From Aequorivita iocasae (GTDB lineage Bacteria; Bacteroidota; Bacteroidia; Flavobacteriales; Flavobacteriaceae), in contig NZ_CP068439.1 in NCBI RefSeq assembly GCF_016757735.1, forward strand, positions 434,001 through 498,000: DNA of 64,000 nucleotides. Direction: 5' to 3'. The translations under genes were made by a program, and so were the position numbers. Positions 59,839 to 64,000 of this stretch are shown piece by piece (the first letter of the stretch is position 1; each line of letters starts with the position of its first letter). A model generated the notes under the pieces. That model was not told the origin of the DNA, did no database searches, and saw only the letters and a program-made list of their open reading frames with translations.

Positions 59839-61194
59839 TTATTTTAAATACTTCTTTACTTCCTCAAAATCCAACCCTCCATAATTGCCGCTGCTCATTA
59901 AAAGCAAGCAAGTATTGTCATAATCCTGAGAAAAAAGATACGTTTTAAAATCGGCCGGATTGGTGAACACTACTAGATCGTCTCGATCAAAAGCCTCGTC
60001 AATCTGCTCACCTTTTATTTCTTCCAACTGTTTTATCATCACCGCATGCGGCGAATAGAAAACTACCGCACTATCCGCTGCATCCAAGGTGCCTTTATAT
60101 TCCTTTAAAAATTCCGGGTTTAGGCTGCTGTAAGTGTGCAATTCCAAACAGGCAATGAGTTTTCTCTCGGGATACTGGTTTTTAACCGCTTGGGTAGTGG
60201 CTTTTACTTTGCTGGGCGAATGTGCGTAATCTTTATATGCAACAGCAGTTTTGGTTTCAGCAATTTTTTCCAAACGTTTGCTTGCACCTTTGAAGGTTGC
60301 GATGGCTTCGTAAAAATCATCGGCATCTACACCCATCAATTGGCAAATCCAGCGGGCACCTTCCAGATTATTTAAGTTGTGTTTTCCGAAGATTTCCACC
60401 GGCATTGGCCCTTCGGGAGTTTCCAAAAGGGTGGTTCCGTCTTCCACGGAATATGCTGGTGTTTGATAGGGATATTTCTTGATCGGGTTGGCAGCTGCTT
60501 CTACCACCCGCTTCACCTCAGCGTCTTCTTCATTATAAATAATTGCACCGCCGTTTGTTATTTCCTTCAGAAATATTTCAAACTGTTCCACATAATTTTC
60601 ATAGGTTGGAAAAACATTGATGTGGTCCCACGCAATGCCGCTGAGTAAAGCAATGTTCGGTTTGTATAGATGGAATTTTGGGCGACGGTCAATGGGAGAG
60701 GAAAGGTATTCATCACCTTCAATCACCATAAAATCATTGTCATCGGTTATCTTTACCATAGTGTCAAACCCTTCCAATTGGGCGCCTACCATGTAATCTA
60801 CATCCTTGCCATGATAGTTCATCACGTGAAGAATCATAGATGTAATAGTAGTTTTTCCGTGAGAACCACCAATGACCACGCGGGTTTTGTTTTTGGACTG
60901 TTCGTAAAGAAATTCTGGGTAACTGTAAATTATTAAACCCAGTTCCTTCGCCTTTAAAAGTTCTGGATTGTCCGCTTTGGCGTGCATTCCGAGAATTACT
61001 GCATCAATTTCCGAAGATAACTTTTCGGGAAACCAGCCTTCTTTTTCTGGTAAAAGACCTTTGTTTTTCAATCTGCTTTTAGATGGTTCAAAAATCTCGT
61101 CGTCGCTCCCTGTTACAGTATCTCCTTTTTGATGTAATGCCAATGCAAGGTTGTGCATTGCGCTGCCGCCTATGGCTATAAAGTGGATTTTCAT
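59839..61194 (-). CDS. mpl: UDP-N-acetylmuramate:L-alanyl-gamma-D-glutamyl-meso-diaminopimelate ligase (Mpl)
   Basis: 451 aa Mur-ligase fold. Starts HFIAIGGSAMHNLALALH; ATP loop GGSHGKTTITSM; central VIEGDEY and YKDYAHSPSKVKAT are typical of Mpl rather than MurC. It reattaches the recycled murein tripeptide to UDP-MurNAc. Confidence 0.92.
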   Translation of the reverse strand: MKIHFIAIGGSAMHNLALALHQKGDTVTGSDDEIFEPSKSRLKNKGLLPEKEGWFPEKLSSEIDAVILGMHAKADNPELLKAKELGLIIYSYPEFLYEQSKNKTRVVIGGSHGKTTITSMILHVMNYHGKDVDYMVGAQLEGFDTMVKITDDNDFMVIEGDEYLSSPIDRRPKFHLYKPNIALLSGIAWDHINVFPTYENYVEQFEIFLKEITNGGAIIYNEEDAEVKRVVEAAANPIKKYPYQTPAYSVEDGTTLLETPEGPMPVEIFGKHNLNNLEGARWICQLMGVDADDFYEAIATFKGASKRLEKIAETKTAVAYKDYAHSPSKVKATTQAVKNQYPERKLIACLELHTYSSLNPEFLKEYKGTLDAADSAVVFYSPHAVMIKQLEEIKGEQIDEAFDRDDLVVFTNPADFKTYLFSQDYDNTCLLLMSSGNYGGLDFEEVKKYLK

Positions 61195-61276
61195 AAAATA
61201 GTTTCAAATTTCAGGTTTTAAAATGCTTCCTGAGTTTGCTTCAACAAATATAAAATTTCTAATTCTGAATTAGAGA

Positions 61277-62281
61277 TTACATCGCTAAGATGAGTGATTT
61301 TTCTTTTTGCGCTTCATCAAAATCATTTCGATCTGCCAAGGCTTTGTTTATCCAGGTGAGGGCAATTTCCTTTTTGCCGAGATTTTTATAAATCTGCGCC
61401 AAACGGAAGTATGCCCAATCCTTGGGGACGCCATCTTTTATGGAGTAGTTGGCCAAATATTGGCTAAGGCATTCAATACCGTATTGGGGCTGCAGATTGT
61501 ACTGCGCTGCAATTTTCCCAATTTGATAATTGAGTTGGTTGCGCTTATGGATTTTTAAGGATTTTGAAGTGGTTTCCAACGCTTCCATTGGCTGATTGTT
61601 CTTTTCATAAAGACCTGCAAGTTTTTCATAGGTATGTGGTGAACCGCCCACTTCAATTGCTTTTTTGTAAAATAGTTCCGCATCTTTCGGTCTGTCGGAA
61701 TACTCGGCGATGTAGCCTTTCGCGAGGTATTCGTCCACTTTTGAAATGGCTCTCAATTCATCGGCATAGGCAATTGCTTTTTTTTCACTTCCACCGATAA
61801 TGCCCGGCAACTGAATGTAAAACTCCACTAAGGCCCACCGCGCCTCAATATGGTTTGGGTCCAGGGTTGCTGCTCGTTCCAAATGGTGTTTTATATCGCC
61901 AATGTATGTAACCGCCCGAAGACGGCTTACGGATAGCGCTTTCATCCCCAGAGCACCGCCATATTTAAAATGGTAATTGGCACTGGTTCCTTCTTCTTTG
62001 ACTAAGCTTTCATAATAAGAAACAGCTGTATCCCAATTCTTTCCATAAGCTGCTATATCACCTAAATATTCTCGGGTTTTTTTATCAGTGGGATTTTGTT
62101 TTAAATACTTTTCAAAAATAGGTTTTGCCTTGTTGAAGTTTTCTTGCTCAAAGTATTTTTCTGCCTTTTGGTAATTGTTTTGGGCAACTGTTCCGAGTGG
62201 AAATAATAGCGTAGGCACTAGCATCCAAAAGAATAAGGTATGCGCGTAATGTTTAAATAACTTTAAATCGTTACTGCGCAC
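61277..62281 (-). CDS. TPR-repeat protein
   Basis: 334 aa with an N-terminal hydrophobic export signal ending around GTVAQ. Several TPR-like units: AEKYFEQENFNKAKPIFEKY, DPNHIEARWALVEFYIQL, KEIALTWINKAL. Function unknown; probably protein-protein contact in the envelope. Starts 3 bases after the DUF4136 gene stop on the same strand. Confidence 0.85.
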   Translation of the reverse strand: MRSNDLKLFKHYAHTLFFWMLVPTLLFPLGTVAQNNYQKAEKYFEQENFNKAKPIFEKYLKQNPTDKKTREYLGDIAAYGKNWDTAVSYYESLVKEEGTSANYHFKYGGALGMKALSVSRLRAVTYIGDIKHHLERAATLDPNHIEARWALVEFYIQLPGIIGGSEKKAIAYADELRAISKVDEYLAKGYIAEYSDRPKDAELFYKKAIEVGGSPHTYEKLAGLYEKNNQPMEALETTSKSLKIHKRNQLNYQIGKIAAQYNLQPQYGIECLSQYLANYSIKDGVPKDWAYFRLAQIYKNLGKKEIALTWINKALADRNDFDEAQKEKSLILAM

Positions 62282-62284
62282 GGC

Positions 62285-62806
62285 CTACTTATCTTTTGGT
62301 GGATATTTCGCTAAAATTCTCTGTAAGACCGAAACGTAATATGTTTCTTTTTGTTGTGGCGTTGCACGTTCTTTCATCTCCCCTTCTGCCACGGCCTGCC
62401 AAACCAAATCGTCTTTTTCAACATCAATAAAATCCATTGTCAATTGTTGGTTTATTACTCTTCCGCCAATTGGAATGCCACCGCTTACGCCCACGCCCAC
62501 GTTGCCCCCACCTCCACCAACCCCAATACCAATAGTATTGCGTGAGCGGGAAACGCTCTCGCGCGCATAAAAGTTGATGTACAATTGGGGAGTGTCACTT
62601 TTTACGAAACCTCGCTGCTGCAGCAAACTATCTGTAATCTGCATGATACGGCTATCGTCTAATTGGTTTAACCCTGAATCTATCGTAGGAAAATAGTTAT
62701 AGGTAGAATATTTTGAAAAATCCGCTTGCTTGTCATAATCCACGGCCACCGTGGCGCCACAGGAAATAAAAAATATGGAGAGTACTAAAATTGAGAGCAA
62801 CTTCAT
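62285..62806 (-). CDS. DUF4136 lipoprotein
   Basis: 173 aa. Lipobox FISC (Cys16). The DUF4136 pattern is clear: DYDKQADFSKYSTYNYFPT and a Gly-rich stretch (GIGVGGGGGNVGVGVSGG), followed by TMDFIDVEKDDLVWQA. Located at a membrane; function unknown. In one unit with the TPR gene. Confidence 0.9.
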   Translation of the reverse strand: MKLLSILVLSIFFISCGATVAVDYDKQADFSKYSTYNYFPTIDSGLNQLDDSRIMQITDSLLQQRGFVKSDTPQLYINFYARESVSRSRNTIGIGVGGGGGNVGVGVSGGIPIGGRVINQQLTMDFIDVEKDDLVWQAVAEGEMKERATPQQKETYYVSVLQRILAKYPPKDK

Positions 62807-62861
62807 TGCATTATCTTTTCCTTAAAAATACGCAAAAAAGCTGCCTTTAGTTTTGGGTTTG

Positions 62862-62960
62862 CTATTCTTTAACAATTTTCTTTGTCACAGTACCTTTATT
62901 GGTAACCACTTCCACAAAATAGATGCCTGCGGAAAGGTCTTCCATATTTGAAAACTTAAT
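62862..62960 (-). pseudogene. Remnant of a T9SS type A sorting domain
   Basis: Minus strand, one open frame of 32 codons plus stop, ending in MEDLSAGIYFVEVV followed by TNKGTVTKKIVKE. This is the end of a type A C-terminal sorting domain for the Bacteroidota type IX secretion system. An in-frame TAG lies just upstream and no larger ORF leads into it, so it is a decayed or cut-off fragment. Confidence 0.8.
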
Positions 62961-63009
62961 CTAATTAATTACCGCTCACACTTTGACTTCCCTCGACCTG
63001 ACATTGGTT

Positions 63010-64000
63010 CTAATTCAACATCGCCCAAAGTTTATCCTTTAACTCTGTCAAACCTTGTTGCGCCACGGAAGAAATAAACAGATACGGAATACCCTTAAAC
63101 TGTTTGTCGAGAATCTTTTTCATCTCGGCTTTCAATTCATCATCTAGCATATCGCTTTTGCTGATGGCTACTAAACGTTCCTTATCTAAAAGTTGTGGAT
63201 TGTAACGGCGCAGCTCATCTACCAAAATATCGTATTGTTCCTTAATATCCGGTGCATCTGCGGGAATCAAAAACAGCAAGGTAGAGTTACGCTCAATATG
63301 GCGAAGAAAACGATGCCCAATCCCTTTACCTTCAGCAGCACCTTCAATGATTCCGGGAATATCCGCAACTACAAAAGTTTTAAAATCGCGGTATTTAACA
63401 ATCCCCAAGTTTGGCTTCAATGTGGTGAATTCGTAATTAGCAATCTTAGGTTTTGCTGCGGTAATAACGGAAAGCAGGGTAGATTTACCGGCATTGGGGA
63501 AACCAACGAGACCCACATCTGCCAGGATTTTAAGTTCAAGAATAATATCTACTTCTTCTCCTTCCTCGCCAGGCTGTGAGTAGCGTGGAGTTTGGTTGGT
63601 TGCACTTTTAAAATGGGCATTCCCTAATCCGCCGCGACCGCCTTTGGCAACTACTTTTTCTTCCCCGTCTTCGGTGAGCTCAAAGAGTATTTCCTCGGTT
63701 TCCTTATCGCGTACTACTGTACCCAAGGGTACTTCAATATAAACATCGGCACCATCGGCACCTGTGCTTGTTTGCTTGCTGCCGTGTTCGCCGTGTTCGG
63801 CTTTAAAATGTCTTTTGAATTTTAAATGGTACAATGTCCAAAGGTTTTTGTTGGCCTTTACAATTACGTGTCCGCCGCGGCCACCATCACCACCATCGGG
63901 ACCACCTTTGGGAATATACTTTTCCCGACGCATGTGCTTACTGCCCTGTCCTCCCTTTCCGGAAGTAACATGGACCTTTACGTAATCTACAAAATTGCCT
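63010..64000 (-). CDS. obg: GTPase Obg/CgtA (5' end outside window)
   Basis: At least 330 aa; the frame stays open to the window edge, with [20 protein letters not shown] upstream of the first Met, so the true start lies beyond 64000. Gly-rich Obg fold ([11 protein letters not shown]), then the GTPase domain with P loop GFPNAGKST and switch [16 protein letters not shown], and [13 protein letters not shown] at the C-terminus. A ribosome-associated essential GTPase. Confidence 0.97.
   Translation of the reverse strand, partial: GNFVDYVKVHVTSGKGGQGSKHMRREKYIPKGGPDGGDGGRGGHVIVKANKNLWTLYHLKFKRHFKAEHGEHGSKQTSTGADGADVYIEVPLGTVVRDKETEEILFELTEDGEEKVVAKGGRGGLGNAHFKSATNQTPRYSQPGEEGEEVDIILELKILADVGLVGFPNAGKSTLLSVITAAKPKIANYEFTTLKPNLGIVKYRDFKTFVVADIPGIIEGAAEGKGIGHRFLRHIERNSTLLFLIPADAPDIKEQYDILVDELRRYNPQLLDKERLVAISKSDMLDDELKAEMKKILDKQFKGIPYLFISSVAQQGLTELKDKLWAMLN

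Overview
The window looks like a chromosomal segment from a marine-type Flavobacteriaceae bacterium (Bacteroidota). The evidence is AT-rich DNA, TAnnTTTG-like promoter boxes, few Shine-Dalgarno sequences, many lipoproteins with short signal peptides, a T9SS sorting-domain remnant, ribosomal protein THX, a mevalonate-pathway HMG-CoA reductase, and DUF2490, DUF3570 and DUF4266 envelope proteins. The genus cannot be fixed from sequence alone; Aequorivita-like is a guess. No phage, insertion sequence, CRISPR array or rRNA was seen. One tRNA (Phe) is present.

Layout. 1-740: 3' part of a LytTR response regulator. 1007-2617: a secreted protein with two F-type (fucose) lectin domains and an aerolysin-like C-terminal region. 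2651-10599: a same-strand run of mostly secreted small-fold proteins (NTF2/SnoaL-like, DUF1330, RidA-like lipoprotein, cupin-NTF2 fusion) with a zinc alcohol dehydrogenase, an SDR and an MFS transporter; its function is unknown. 10758-18798: housekeeping genes (carbonic anhydrase, M28 peptidase, argS, MarC, SDR/DUF2867, ctlX, DinB). 18877-21757: thioredoxin - ApbE - DUF4266 - DUF3570 operon. 22267-24355: two rhodaneses, a peroxiredoxin-like lipoprotein and a TlpA-type lipoprotein, all on the minus strand. 24497-31150: complete tryptophan operon trpE-G-D-C-F-B-A behind a leader peptide with three Trp codons and an attenuator. 31235-33932: THX, HMG-CoA reductase and a GHMP kinase. 33988-34060: tRNA-Phe. 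34205-41934: coaX, outer-membrane and TPR proteins, lptC, a CNNM/CBS protein and a PpiD/SurA-like foldase. 42072-44161: tryptophan 2,3-dioxygenase, DUF488, DUF2490.

44272-58458 is the most distinctive region: an arsenosugar biosynthesis locus. It holds a CMD peroxidase-like protein, the radical SAM enzyme ArsS, a rhodanese, a TIGR04282-type glycosyltransferase, a purine nucleoside phosphorylase, the arsenite methyltransferase ArsM, a sterol-desaturase-family hydroxylase, a DUF547 lipoprotein, a TIGR04283-type glycosyltransferase and a hemerythrin. A GH113-like lipoprotein, a flavoprotein plus NapH-like Fe-S membrane protein and two more GT2 enzymes follow. ArsM would methylate arsenic, ArsS would add the 5'-deoxyadenosyl group, the phosphorylase may remove the adenine (it carries Asp where 6-oxopurine PNPs carry Asn), and the glycosyltransferases would finish the product. 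The sterol desaturase and membrane redox pair raise the possibility of a lipid-linked arsenical.

58533-64000: PaiB-like FMN protein, unknown lipoprotein, Mpl, TPR protein, DUF4136 lipoprotein, a T9SS sorting-domain remnant, and the GTPase Obg running off the right edge. Notable non-coding features are the trp attenuator, heptamer tandem repeats just upstream of several start codons, a G/C-block repeat inserted in frame in trpE, and terminator-like hairpins inside the lptC signal-peptide codons and the paiB 3' end.
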